Made by a program: the position numbers and the translations under genes. From Paraburkholderia translucens (GTDB lineage: Bacteria > Pseudomonadota > Gammaproteobacteria > Burkholderiales > Burkholderiaceae): a DNA stretch of 58,549 nucleotides. The stretch lies in contig NZ_JAJITC010000022.1 in the NCBI RefSeq assembly GCF_020881035.1, forward strand, positions 1 through 58,549, read 5' to 3'. Below, one piece after another: positions 17,799-27,076 of the stretch; the stretch's first letter is position 1, and each line of letters begins with the position of its first letter. The notes beneath the pieces are model-generated. The model saw nothing but the letters and a program-made list of their open reading frames with translations, made no database searches and was not told the DNA's origin.

Positions 17799-18284
17799 AT
17801 GCTTTCTGCGCCTTGTCGGACGACAGATCCGACTCTTGCGGCCTATCTGGAATCGGGACTGAGTCTGCCGCTTGCCTCGGGCACCTGGCTGTTCCATGCA
17901 GGCATGCGAGCGGGCCACTACATGCAACCGGGCTTTGCCGAGCATGATGGCGGCGGCATCGATCTCAGCTACGCGGCGGCAAACAGCAATGCGGGACCCA
18001 TTTCGGGCGCACGCTCGACTGGCGGATGGGGGGTTGCTTGGGAGCACCGCTTCGGCAGCGCGTCGCAATCGTTTGCCGCGGCGTTTGTGAACGCCCCCGA
18101 TGCGACCTGGCAGGTGTTTGGCTCGCCCACGAGCCGCGATACGGCGCGGCTTACTCTAGGCGCAAATTGGCGCCGGACGCGGCTTTCAACCTTCTACGTG
18201 CGATTTGCCGCCGACGAAGGCGCCCGCGAGCACGACCACGGAGTGCTCGCCGAAGCGCAGGGGGAAATGGTGAGCCAGGTATGA
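17799..18284 (+). pseudogene. Autotransporter beta-barrel fragment
   Basis: A 161-residue frame looks like part of a C-terminal autotransporter (type V secretion) barrel. It has alternating amphipathic strands with LFHAGMRAGHYMQPGF, GGWGVAWEHRFGSASQSF and SPTSRDTARLTLGANWRR. There is no signal peptide or passenger domain. The C-terminus (EGEMVSQV-like tail) lacks the terminal aromatic residue needed for barrel assembly. It is probably a remnant. A different small outer-membrane protein cannot be excluded. Confidence 0.5.
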
Positions 18285-18429
18285 ACCAAGATCTGGACGA
18301 CGGCGCGGGGGACGCATTGACTCAAGATTTTTGCTATCCCGTTCACCCGCGATTTGATGTAACGGTGGTCTACTTCACCGCAACCACGCGACTAGCGGAC
18401 GCCGCCCGCGTCCGCGCCAATCTGCAACG

Positions 18430-18675
18430 TTACCGCCCCGCTGTTGCGAGCGTCAGCCGGCTCGCTACCGAACTCACACCAGCAACCGCCTGTGCGTGCT
18501 GCTGCGCGATATCGATCTGCGCCTCATCGGGAACAGCACCGATGAGCGTCACAGCCCCCGCGTTTGCGAGTACCAAGACGGGCGACATATTCACGCCACC
18601 CGCTTTCACCAACGCCTTGCGCACGTTAGCAGCAAGCTGGCGATCCGCGGCGAATTGAAAACCTGATTTATGGGC
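18430..18675 (-). pseudogene. BON-domain protein, N-terminally truncated
   Basis: The minus-strand frame directly after the hydrolase stop codon encodes ADRQLAANVRKALVKAGG, then LVLANAGAVTLIGAVPDEAQ and VAGVSSVASRLTL. This is the C-terminal part of a BON (OsmY/nodulation-type) domain. Complete relatives have a signal peptide and a linker before this part. Here they are missing and the domain runs in frame straight from the TGA of the hydrolase gene. The first usable start is an internal GTG or ATG at 18624. It is probably a remnant left by a deletion. Confidence 0.65.
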
Positions 18676-19683
18676 TCAGGACTTGAGGAACCCGAGCAGG
18701 TCGGCATTGACCTGATCGACGTGCGTGCTGCACATGCCATGCGGCGCGCCCTTGTAGACCTTGAGCGTCGCGTTCCTCACGATCTTCGCCGAGAGCTTCG
18801 CCGAATCGTCGATCGGCACGATCTGGTCGTCGTCGCCGTGCAGGATCAGCGTGGGCACACTGATCTTCTTGAGGTCGTCGGTGTAGTCGACTTCAGAGAA
18901 CTGCCTGATGCACTCGTACTGGCCTTTGATCGAACCGGCCATGCCCTGGCGCCAGAAGTCCTGCACGAGACCCTGCGAGACTTTTGCATCGGGGCGGTTG
19001 AAGCCGTAGAACGGCGTGGTCAGGTCCAGATAGAACTGCGAGCGGTTCGCCGCCACGCCCGCGCGGATACCGTCGAAGACCGACATCGGCAGACCCTCCG
19101 GATTGTTCGCAGACTTCACCATCTGAGGCGGCACCGCGCCGATGAGCACAGCCTTCGCCACACGCTTCTCGCCGTGTCGGCCAATGTAATGCGCCACTTC
19201 GCCTCCGCCCGTGGAATGGCCCACGAGCATCGCGCCCCTCACGTCGAGCGCGTCGAGCACAGCCGCGAGATCGTCGGCGTAGGTGTCCATGTCGTTGCCC
19301 ACGGACGGCTGGCCCGAACGGCCATGGCCACGGCGGTCGTGCGCGATCACCCGGTAGCCCCGATTCACGAGGAAGAGCATCTGCGCGTCCCACGCGTCAG
19401 CCGAGAGCGGCCAGCCGTGCGAGAAGACGACCGGCTCGCCCGTGCCCCAGTCCTTGAAGAAGATCTGCGTGCCGTCCTTCGCGCTCACGTAACTGCCGCC
19501 GTGATGATGCGAGGTGCTGCTCGTGGACGCCGTGACGCCCGCCGTCGCCGCATTTGCGGACACGCTTGACACGCTGGACGCGGCGGCGACCGCGGCCACG
19601 GCGCCGGCCATGCCCGCACTTGCCGAAAGCAGCCTGCGGCGCGACGCCGAAGGCCTGGTCGAATCGATTTGCTGAGTGTTCAT
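18676..19683 (-). CDS. Tat-exported alpha/beta hydrolase (non-haem chloroperoxidase-like)
   Basis: Secreted hydrolase of about 335 residues. A twin-arginine signal (SRRRLLSASAGMAGAVAAVA) precedes a Ser/His-rich linker (TSHHHGG). The catalytic domain has the oxyanion segment HGWPLSADAW, the nucleophile elbow GHSTGGG, the acid in LILHGDDDQIVP and the histidine in GAPHGMCSTH. This pattern matches the arylesterase/cofactor-free chloroperoxidase group. ATG 19683 is preceded by GGAG, so it is preferred to the frame start at 19728. The natural substrate is unknown. It may be an esterase or a perhydrolase. Confidence 0.9.
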   Translation of the reverse strand: MNTQQIDSTRPSASRRRLLSASAGMAGAVAAVAAASSVSSVSANAATAGVTASTSSTSHHHGGSYVSAKDGTQIFFKDWGTGEPVVFSHGWPLSADAWDAQMLFLVNRGYRVIAHDRRGHGRSGQPSVGNDMDTYADDLAAVLDALDVRGAMLVGHSTGGGEVAHYIGRHGEKRVAKAVLIGAVPPQMVKSANNPEGLPMSVFDGIRAGVAANRSQFYLDLTTPFYGFNRPDAKVSQGLVQDFWRQGMAGSIKGQYECIRQFSEVDYTDDLKKISVPTLILHGDDDQIVPIDDSAKLSAKIVRNATLKVYKGAPHGMCSTHVDQVNADLLGFLKS

Positions 19684-20056
19684 ACTGGATCTCCGTCGTT
19701 GCATCGCCGCGCGCGGGCGGGCGATCACGTTAGGTATTGAGTTGGATTGGAAACGATCGTGGTCGAACCGTCGTGTCGAAGCTTATTCGTTTGCCAATGC
19801 CCGCTCTATCAGACCTTCGGCGCTCGCAGTCATACGGGCGTAGACGCGATACATACGTTCGTTTATTCGCCAGAGAGCCCGGTTCATCGAGTATTACCTG
19901 GGTACGCTGCGCAGATTTTTCCTTGGGCCCCGCGGAAGTGGCAATGCTGGAATCTTTCGAGGAATTTCAGACATGCACGCCATGGTTCATCTAACGCGGC
20001 GTGCAAATGGCGCGATATGGCCGAGCGCTTTGCACTTCAGCCATGTAAAAGCCCTA
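19684..20056. other. Intergenic region downstream of the giant kinase gene
   Basis: About 370 bp between the hydrolase start and the end of the hybrid kinase gene. Only short frames without recognisable domains are present. The hydrolase promoter must lie here unless it reads through from the kinase gene. No clear promoter or terminator was fixed. Confidence 0.4.
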
Positions 20057-23000
20057 TCAGTAACGGGATTTTTCCGGATGGCCCGGCGAGCTATCCGTCG
20101 CGCCGCGTTCCGCTACATGGCTGGCCGATGGCAGCGGCAGTGTGAACGTAGCGCGGGTGCCGCCACCGTCGCGCGGCGACAGGTGCAAAGTGCCGCCATG
20201 GGCCTCGACGATCGACGTGGAAATCGCAAGCCCCATCCCCATGCCGGTCGCCTTCGTCGTAAAAAGCGGTTCGGGTAGCCGCTCCGCAATCGCGGGATCG
20301 ATCCCGCATCCGGTGTCTTCCACGATCACGCGTATTTCTGCGCATCCATCTGTGCGTTCGTCCGGCTCACATGACAGCATGAGCACGCGCTCCATCGCGT
20401 CGATTTCCTGCATCGCCTCAGCACCGTTGCTCAGCAGATTGATAACCACCTGTTGCAGTTGCACGCGATCGCCGAGAACGTACAGTGGCTCGTCCATGCC
20501 GTGGGTGCGCAGCGTAATACCCGCGGCCTCCAGTTGTCCGGACGACAATGAGATCGCCTCGCGCAACGTATCCGCCAGGTCGACGGTCGAAAACTGCGGC
20601 TCGGCGTTTCTTGCCTTGTCGCGCAGTGACTGGATGATCGTACGCGCGCGGACCGCGGATCGCGAAATAAGCGTGACCATTGCACGCGCTTCGCCGATTT
20701 CCGGCGGGGTCCTGTCGAGCCAGCGCAGCGCGGCGCTGGCCGACGCGTCGAGGGATGCCAGAGGCTGGCCGACCTCATGAACAATCGACGCGGCGAGTTC
20801 CCCCATCGCCTTCAGGCGAATGGCACGGGCGAGACTCGCATGGGCATGGCGCAATTGCTCTTCGGCGCGGGCGCGCTTCTCGTTCAGTTCGAGAAGCTCG
20901 TCATAAAGCCTCGCGTTTTCCAGCGCAAACGCCGCTTGGGACGCGATGACTTCGAGTACCGCAGCCTTCGCCGGCGTGAACATCCCGGCCACGAGGTTGT
21001 TTTCGAGATATAGAAGCCCAACCAGCTCGGAATGACGCATCAACGGCACGCACACGACCGACAGCGGGCGAACTTTGCGGATGTAATCGTCATGGGCGTA
21101 AGCGCGAGATTCCCTCGCATCGTCGAGTACGACGGCTTCCCGGGTGCGCGCAACGACCGTCAACAGCGTGACCGGCAGCACATCCGAATCGTACGGCGCA
21201 GACGCGTGACTCACGCCGATGGCACCGCTACGCACGCTGGCTCGCGCGGAGACCGACCACATTTCGCCACGCCGTACTACCAGGGTGCCCTGGTCCGCGC
21301 CGGCATTTTCGAGCGCGGTACGCAATAGCGTCTCTGCCAGACGCGCGGGAACGATGTCGCTGGCGAGCGCGTTCGCGATGTGCAGCACCGCGCGTGCATC
21401 GAGTGCCTGAAGCGTGCGTGCCGGTGGAACGCCGCCCTGGCCGGATTGCGCCTCGTCCTGCAGCAGTGACGCATACGCGGCCTGGAACTGGCGGACCTTG
21501 GCCGTTGCCCCCCAGCGCTGCCATGCAGCGCGTGCGCATCGTGCATATGCCTGCGCCGGCAGTTTGTGATCGATCCGCAGATGAAAACGCGTGGCGAATT
21601 CGGCAGCGAGCGCTTCCACTTGCGGGAAACGCCACTGCTGCGCGAGCTTGACGGCGCGCGCATAGCCGTCGCTGGCATCGTTACGACGCCCTGCTTCACG
21701 CGCCACCTCGGCGCAAACCAGTGCGTACCTCGCCGAAAAATTCTCGTGACACACCTGCGCCCAGCGTTGCAGCCGCCCCACGTAACGCTGAAGCGTCGCT
21801 TCCTGCGCCGCAGTGCGTGCGTCGATGGAGAGCAGCGCGAGCGCGCCGTAGAACGGCAGGTCCCCACTGTCGGCGAACGAGCGCGAGTATTCGGCGATCG
21901 ACTCCGCGTGCGCCTGGCAGCGCAGCGCCTCTTCGATGTCACCGAAAATCAATGCCGCTTCGAGACGATAGACCCATTGCCAGACATCCACGAGCGTAGC
22001 GGGTGCGCCGGTCGCGGGCTGGGCGGGAAGCGATTCGCTCGCCGGCAAGTCCTGCAACCTCGACAGCAATTGCCATTGCGCAAGCAACGCCTCGATCACC
22101 AGCTGAAAATTGGCAGCCCGTGCGATAGTCAGCCCTTGCGTCGCGACCTCGCGAACGTCATCGAGGCTCTCTCCAGCGAACAACATGACGTTCGCTTCGT
22201 TCGCGCTGCAGTAAACCGTGAAGGTGTGATCGCCCGTCTGCGTGGTGATGTCAAACGCCTGCTTCAGGTAGTCACGGGCCTCCCGCGCCGGCTTGATCCA
22301 TGGGACATACAAGGCGCCGAACGAGAGATAGACCCGGCCTTTATGACGATCGAGGCCTCGGGCGTCGACAAGATGCAAGGCCAGTTCGCCGAATTGCCTC
22401 GATGTGCGGTAATCCCCGTAGCGCTCCCCTAATACCTGATTCATGCAGACAAAAACGTCAGCGGACGCATCGGAGAGGCCAAACTGGCAAGCAATCAGCG
22501 TCGCTCTGAGCAGAATGAAATCCACCAGATTCTGGTTCGTGTACAACGCTGGCGGAATGATGTCCGCGAAAATATCGGTGATCGCGCGATGCAACGGATC
22601 AGCCGCAACGGGCAGATTGCGCAGGGCTTCCATTCCGTGCTCGTCCAGCCATGCACTTAGGCGCGCGTATTCGGCGTGTACGTCCGCCTCAGACGGCAGC
22701 CTCGGAATCTCGATGCCGGACTGACCAAGAAAATCGAGGCCGACATTCAACGCAAGGTCGAAGCGGCCGAGTGCCGTATAGAGCGCCGAACGAAGGCGCG
22801 CCACATCCGCACCAAACATGCCGCTGCCGGCTTGCGTGGACAGCGCGGCAAGACGCGACTCGGCCTGCTCCAGCGCACCCGTCATGAACTCCGCTTCGCC
22901 GCACAGCCGTCGCAGATTCCGGACGTAATCGGCGTGGTCCTGGTCGCTATCGCCGTCCGCAAAGGCGAGCGCCGCGCGGAAACAGTCGAGCGCCGTATCG

Positions 23001-25132
23001 TGCGCCATCGCCTTCTTCGCCCGAAGACCGGCCTCGTGATTCAGACGCGAGAACACGTGCCGCTCGTTACGATCGAGTGCCGCCATTCGTGCAAGATTCG
23101 CCTGCGCCGCCAGATAAAACACCTCGTACCCGTCGAAGGATGCGGCGAGCAGCCGACGCACGATGTCGAGGTGCCTCTGCGCCCGTTCTTGCACGGTCAT
23201 CGCTGCATAGGCCGCTTCGCAGACCCGGTCGTGCGTGAAGAACCAATCGCTCAACCGGTCCGGAGACCCTTCGCCGGACCATTCGTGCTCCCCTTCACCT
23301 TGCCCGTAGCTGACGTAGCCGGCAATTACCGCAGCGCTCAACGCATGCACGATCGCGTCCTCTGCTATGCCGGACGCGCACGACAGCGTTTGAGTCGATG
23401 CGCGGCGTCCGAGGCAGGCGAGCACCTGCATTGCCGACAATGTGTCGATCGGCAACTGAAGCAGTCCGTGTGCAAGCAGCGACGCTACGTCCGCGAACGC
23501 CCGATGTTGGGCGATCTCCTGCACGCTCCATTGCCAGCGCGACGTTTCCATCTGGTACGTGAGCAGATCGTCCGCGATCAACGCCTGCAGCAGGCTTTGC
23601 ACGAAGATCGGGCTGCCTCCCGTCTTTCGGTAAATCTCCTGCGCGAGAGGGCGGACGACCGCTGCATCCTCGCCAAGCGCAAGTGTCAGGTACTCGAGCA
23701 CGGAATCGGGATGCAGCGGGCCCAGTTCGATCGACACCGCGTGCTCGGCGTCGATCAGCATCGAGCGCAATGGATGTTCGCAGAGAACCTCATCTGAGCG
23801 GAATGCACCGATAAACAGGAGTCCGATGTCGTCTTCCTGGCGCAGCAGGCGTTCGAGCACCTGAAGCGTTGCGGCGTCCGCCCACTGAAGATCATCGAGC
23901 ACCAGCACGAGCGGCCGTCCGGCACTCGCGAACGACGCAATCAGACGGGCAACGGCGTGCAGCACGCGTTCCCGTTCTGCAGAAGGCGATATTTCGTGCG
24001 GCTGCGGGGCACCGGACGAATCGCCCAACAGTGCGCCGACCGCCGGCAACAACGTGGCGATCGTTTGCGAGGCTGGGCCAATTGCGTCTCTTATCTTTTG
24101 GCGCCATTGTGCGAACTCCTTTTCGGGGCGACCGAGTACGAATTGCAGCAGCGGTTCGACGGCATCGACCAGCACGGCGTAAGGCGCAGTGCGCTTCGCT
24201 TCTACGCCTTTTCCGAACGCCATCAGCGCTTCGCTCGTGTCGCGAATGCATGCAATGGCGCGGGCGATCAGTGTCGACTTTCCGATTCCCGACACACCCT
24301 CGACCCATGCGGCCTTTGCTCGCCCCGTATCGGCGACTGTCCGGTACAACCCGACAAGCCGGCGAACTTCTTCGTCGCGACCCGGCACGTGCGCGATCCG
24401 CTTTAACCGGTCATGCTTCGAGCGCGAGTCGAGCGTGAACGGCGTCACCTTACCTCGACTCTCCAATAGCGACTCGCAATGTTTAAGGTCGGCAAGGAGA
24501 CTGCGCGCATTCCTGTAGCGGTGCTCCGGCGCCTTCTCCATCAGCTTCATGACGATCCGCGAAACCACCGATGGCACGTGCGGCGACACCTCCGCCGGTG
24601 GCCGGGGGACATGGGAAGCGTGCGCATGAATCAGCGCGGCAAAATCACTGGAATCGAATGGTGCAATCCCGGTGATCATTTCGTAAAAGATGCACCCGAG
24701 GGAGTAAAGATCCGCGCGCTCGTCGATACGGCGATTCATGCGCACGCCGATTTCGGGCGCCATGTACCGGAAGCTCTCGTCGTCCCATTCGAGCTCGCCG
24801 GGATTGCTGCTGCTCCGCGGCACCGTGTCGACATGAGCGATACGCCCATCGGGCGAGATCCGGATGCGTGAAGGGCTGAGCGACCGGTGGACGCCACCCG
24901 CTTCGTGCATCGAACAAATCGCCTCGGTAATTGCGATTGTCGTGCGGAGGAAGACCTTTAGCGTTCTGGTCGCCCGGAGGACGTCGACCAATGGCAAGGC
25001 CGCCGGAACGGATAACGTCGCCGCGAGCACGTTTTCCGGATCGACGGACGGTTCCCGTTTGCAAGACGCGAAACGCATCTCGCTGTGGCGCAGCGCGCAG
25101 AGCGACTCCGGTGGAGGCAGCATGTCGGTCAT
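20057..25132 (-). CDS. Hybrid pseudokinase / AAA ATPase / TPR / GAF / sensor histidine kinase
   Basis: Signalling protein of 1691 residues. Residues ~40-225 match a Ser/Thr kinase C-lobe (SFRYMAPEIG, DERADLYSLGCIFYEMITG). The catalytic HRD/HKD site is HRSLSPSRI (82-90) and the DFG position is DTV, and no glycine loop or VAIK lysine is present. An AAA/STAND ATPase follows, with Walker A GVSGIGKST (279-287) and Walker B VLVLDDLQWAD (~410-419). Helical TPR-like sequence covers ~550-1200 and a GAF domain ~1230-1400. The histidine kinase has phospho-acceptor His1452 (SIVHEVGQPLAS), an N box INLLSNGAEAM, and G boxes DTGCGID and GMGMGLAIS. No transmembrane segment is seen, so it is cytoplasmic. The response regulators at 32.5-33.7 kb are possible partners, but that is unproven. 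Confidence 0.9.
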   Translation of the reverse strand: MTDMLPPPESLCALRHSEMRFASCKREPSVDPENVLAATLSVPAALPLVDVLRATRTLKVFLRTTIAITEAICSMHEAGGVHRSLSPSRIRISPDGRIAHVDTVPRSSSNPGELEWDDESFRYMAPEIGVRMNRRIDERADLYSLGCIFYEMITGIAPFDSSDFAALIHAHASHVPRPPAEVSPHVPSVVSRIVMKLMEKAPEHRYRNARSLLADLKHCESLLESRGKVTPFTLDSRSKHDRLKRIAHVPGRDEEVRRLVGLYRTVADTGRAKAAWVEGVSGIGKSTLIARAIACIRDTSEALMAFGKGVEAKRTAPYAVLVDAVEPLLQFVLGRPEKEFAQWRQKIRDAIGPASQTIATLLPAVGALLGDSSGAPQPHEISPSAERERVLHAVARLIASFASAGRPLVLVLDDLQWADAATLQVLERLLRQEDDIGLLFIGAFRSDEVLCEHPLRSMLIDAEHAVSIELGPLHPDSVLEYLTLALGEDAAVVRPLAQEIYRKTGGSPIFVQSLLQALIADDLLTYQMETSRWQWSVQEIAQHRAFADVASLLAHGLLQLPIDTLSAMQVLACLGRRASTQTLSCASGIAEDAIVHALSAAVIAGYVSYGQGEGEHEWSGEGSPDRLSDWFFTHDRVCEAAYAAMTVQERAQRHLDIVRRLLAASFDGYEVFYLAAQANLARMAALDRNERHVFSRLNHEAGLRAKKAMAHDTALDCFRAALAFADGDSDQDHADYVRNLRRLCGEAEFMTGALEQAESRLAALSTQAGSGMFGADVARLRSALYTALGRFDLALNVGLDFLGQSGIEIPRLPSEADVHAEYARLSAWLDEHGMEALRNLPVAADPLHRAITDIFADIIPPALYTNQNLVDFILLRATLIACQFGLSDASADVFVCMNQVLGERYGDYRTSRQFGELALHLVDARGLDRHKGRVYLSFGALYVPWIKPAREARDYLKQAFDITTQTGDHTFTVYCSANEANVMLFAGESLDDVREVATQGLTIARAANFQLVIEALLAQWQLLSRLQDLPASESLPAQPATGAPATLVDVWQWVYRLEAALIFGDIEEALRCQAHAESIAEYSRSFADSGDLPFYGALALLSIDARTAAQEATLQRYVGRLQRWAQVCHENFSARYALVCAEVAREAGRRNDASDGYARAVKLAQQWRFPQVEALAAEFATRFHLRIDHKLPAQAYARCARAAWQRWGATAKVRQFQAAYASLLQDEAQSGQGGVPPARTLQALDARAVLHIANALASDIVPARLAETLLRTALENAGADQGTLVVRRGEMWSVSARASVRSGAIGVSHASAPYDSDVLPVTLLTVVARTREAVVLDDARESRAYAHDDYIRKVRPLSVVCVPLMRHSELVGLLYLENNLVAGMFTPAKAAVLEVIASQAAFALENARLYDELLELNEKRARAEEQLRHAHASLARAIRLKAMGELAASIVHEVGQPLASLDASASAALRWLDRTPPEIGEARAMVTLISRSAVRARTIIQSLRDKARNAEPQFSTVDLADTLREAISLSSGQLEAAGITLRTHGMDEPLYVLGDRVQLQQVVINLLSNGAEAMQEIDAMERVLMLSCEPDERTDGCAEIRVIVEDTGCGIDPAIAERLPEPLFTTKATGMGMGLAISTSIVEAHGGTLHLSPRDGGGTRATFTLPLPSASHVAERGATDSSPGHPEKSRY

Positions 25133-25379
25133 CCTGATGAGTGGGCGGCCACGGGGAAAGCACCGGAACCTCCCCGGGCTCTGTGTGGCATCGGACGTAA
25201 AGCGTGGCGCAGCAGGCTGCGAGCCACCATTTCATGTAGTCATCGTTCCATGAATGAACGTTAGCACATTCCTCCTTCAAGTAAAATTAATTTATGCTGC
25301 ACGCTCGCGGTGAAGCGGAATGGCCCAGAGAACCAAAAACACTTATCTCTCTGAATTTAAAAGGATAATTTTTTGTTTC

Positions 25380-25408
25380 TTGTAGTCGACGCGAGACCGC
25401 TGTATGAT
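25380..25408 (+). promoter_or_regulatory. Sigma-70-type promoter for the TetR / molybdenum hydroxylase operon
   Basis: TTGTAG at 25380-25385 and TATGAT at 25403-25408 are separated by exactly 17 bp. The start point would fall around 25414-25417, at the left edge of the palindromic operator, an arrangement expected for repression. This is a sequence-based prediction. Confidence 0.6.
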
Positions 25409-25413
25409 CGCCA

Positions 25414-25437
25414 TTCATGTAGTGCTCACCACATGAA
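25414..25437. promoter_or_regulatory. Palindromic TetR-family operator
   Basis: This 24-bp inverted repeat has arms TTCATGTAGTG (25414-25424) and CACCACATGAA (25427-25437), separated by CT. Ten of eleven positions are complementary. It lies just downstream of a promoter -10 box and 57 bp before the tetR start. Position and symmetry fit autorepression by the adjacent TetR protein. Confidence 0.7.
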
Positions 25438-25494
25438 GTCCTCTTTACCGGGATTCTTCAGAAGCATTTTTGGCGGCGTCGCCACAGGAAGCGT

Positions 25495-26172
25495 ATGAGC
25501 AGGTCAGCAACAAAGAAGGCTGTGCGCGGCACAGGTGTGCGAGAGGCAGCCGCGCAGGAAACCCGTGACAAGATTCTTCGCGCAGCAACCAAGGTTTTTG
25601 CGCGCTACGGCTATGACGGCGGCAGTGTGGACAAGATCTCCAAGCTCGCGAAATCCTATGACCGGATGATCTACTACTACTACGGGAGCAAAGAAGGTCT
25701 ATTCATCGCCGTTCTCGAAGACATCTATCGGCGGATGGACGAGGCGGAGATCCGGGTCGTAGCCGATCCTTCAGATCCCGTGGAAGCGCTCAACTCCGTT
25801 ATCCGCTTCAAGCTGCGCTACTATTGGCGCAACCCCGAATTCATGACGCTGCTTAACTCGGAGAACCTGCACAGGGGCAGGCACGTATCCAAGTTGGAAC
25901 GCAAGGGCGAATATTCGTCGCATACCATTCAGATCATTGAAAAGGTCCTTGCGAGCGGTGCCGAGCAGGGCCTGTTCCGCAAGGATCTGAACGCGCGCGA
26001 CATGTTCCTCCTGATCGCTTCGACTGCCTATTTTTATACGTCTAACCGTTATACGTTATCCGTATTCCTCGGTGAGGATCTGGATGCCGAGGAAGCGGTG
26101 CATCACTGGGAAGAATTCGTGATAGACAGCGTGCAGCGTGTTGTGCGGGCCGACGTGCCCGCCTCCAGTTGA
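25495..26172 (+). CDS. TetR-family transcriptional regulator
   Basis: Repressor-type regulator of 225 residues. The N-terminal helix-turn-helix spans about residues 24-72 (RDKILRAATKVFARYGYDGG, then SVDKISKLAKSYDRMIYYYY). A C-terminal all-helical domain with a TetR_C-like TAYFYTSNRYTLS segment forms the ligand pocket. ATG 25495 follows CAGGAAGCGT. It is the first gene before the FAD and molybdopterin subunits of a hydroxylase. With the operator at 25414-25437 it probably represses the whole operon until the hydroxylase substrate or a product binds. Confidence 0.92.
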   Translation: MSRSATKKAVRGTGVREAAAQETRDKILRAATKVFARYGYDGGSVDKISKLAKSYDRMIYYYYGSKEGLFIAVLEDIYRRMDEAEIRVVADPSDPVEALNSVIRFKLRYYWRNPEFMTLLNSENLHRGRHVSKLERKGEYSSHTIQIIEKVLASGAEQGLFRKDLNARDMFLLIASTAYFYTSNRYTLSVFLGEDLDAEEAVHHWEEFVIDSVQRVVRADVPASS

Positions 26173-26221
26173 GCAGGTCGTTGGCACTCGCACGCCGTCA
26201 GCCAGTCCTTGCTCCCTTGCC

Positions 26222-27076
26222 ATGAACTATTTTCGTGCTCGTACTGTTGACGAAGTGCTAGGTCGGCTCGCGGAGCGACCACCGCCGCGCGTGATTTGCG
26301 GTGCCACTGATCTGTTTGCCGACCCGGCGCTACTACCGGCCAAATATGAATGGGTGGACATTAGCCGCGTCGACGCATTGCGCGCCATCGAACGTCGTGA
26401 CGGCATGGCTCGCATTGGCTCCGCAACTACTTGGGAGGCCATCGCCGCGACCGAGTGGTTACCCACCGCGCTCAGGGAAGCGGCGGCTTCCGTCGGCTCC
26501 CGGCAGATCCGCGTTCAGGGCAGCATCGGCGGCAACCTGTGCCATGCGTCGCCGGTGGCCGACGGCGTGCCGCCGCTTCTGGCGCTCGATGCACACGTCG
26601 AGCTGGCGAGCACGCGCGGCGTGCGCCGGTTGCCATTGACCGAGTTCCTGCTGGGCCGCCGCCGCACCTCTCTGCACGCAGACGAATTGCTGGTTGCCGT
26701 TTGGTTCGCGCTTCCGCGCGCGCAGGATCGCACGGCGTTCATAAAATGTACGAATCGCGATGGCGCCGCGATCGCCGTCGTTTCGGCTGCCGTGCGTCTG
26801 CGCATGTCGGGGGAGGACACCATGGACGCGGTCGCGATAAGTGTAGGCGGAGTATCGGAAACCGCGCTTAGGATGCGTGAGCTGGAGGCGGCGATGCAAG
26901 GCCAGCGGCGGGCCGGGTTGGCCCGCGCGATCGAAGAAGCGTCACTTGTAGAGCTCACCCCCATCGACGATTGCCGGGCCCCGGCTGCCCATCGCATTCA
27001 CCTCGCGCGGCTGGCCATCGGGCGGGCTTTTAGCCACTGCATCAAGGAGACCGACCGTGGCGTATCAACTGCCTGA
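26222..27076 (+). CDS. Molybdenum hydroxylase FAD-binding (medium) subunit
   Basis: Flavoprotein subunit of about 284 residues (CoxM/XdhB family). It carries electrons from the iron-sulphur centres to the acceptor. Diagnostic FAD motifs are seen: VICGATDLFADPAL near the N-terminus (phosphate-binding) and QGSIGGNLCHASPVAD (~100-115), then a CO-dehydrogenase flavoprotein C-terminal domain. Family relatives start at MNYF, so the ATG at 26222 is used rather than the in-frame upstream start at 26138 that overlaps tetR. It overlaps the next gene by 20 bp, indicating coupled expression in one complex. Confidence 0.92.
   Translation: MNYFRARTVDEVLGRLAERPPPRVICGATDLFADPALLPAKYEWVDISRVDALRAIERRDGMARIGSATTWEAIAATEWLPTALREAAASVGSRQIRVQGSIGGNLCHASPVADGVPPLLALDAHVELASTRGVRRLPLTEFLLGRRRTSLHADELLVAVWFALPRAQDRTAFIKCTNRDGAAIAVVSAAVRLRMSGEDTMDAVAISVGGVSETALRMRELEAAMQGQRRAGLARAIEEASLVELTPIDDCRAPAAHRIHLARLAIGRAFSHCIKETDRGVSTA

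Larger units (their letters stand above)
25133..25494. other. Divergent intergenic region
   Basis: About 360 bp between the giant kinase gene and the TetR gene. It contains an AT-rich core and, toward tetR, a clear promoter plus operator (separate entries). No gene was recognised. Confidence 0.6.

Noticed and set aside
17730..18068. 113-residue N-terminal extension of the diguanylate cyclase
   Set aside because: The ATG at 17729 has AAGGAG at proper spacing. The extension is Arg/Ser-rich without domain features and is antisense to the autotransporter fragment.
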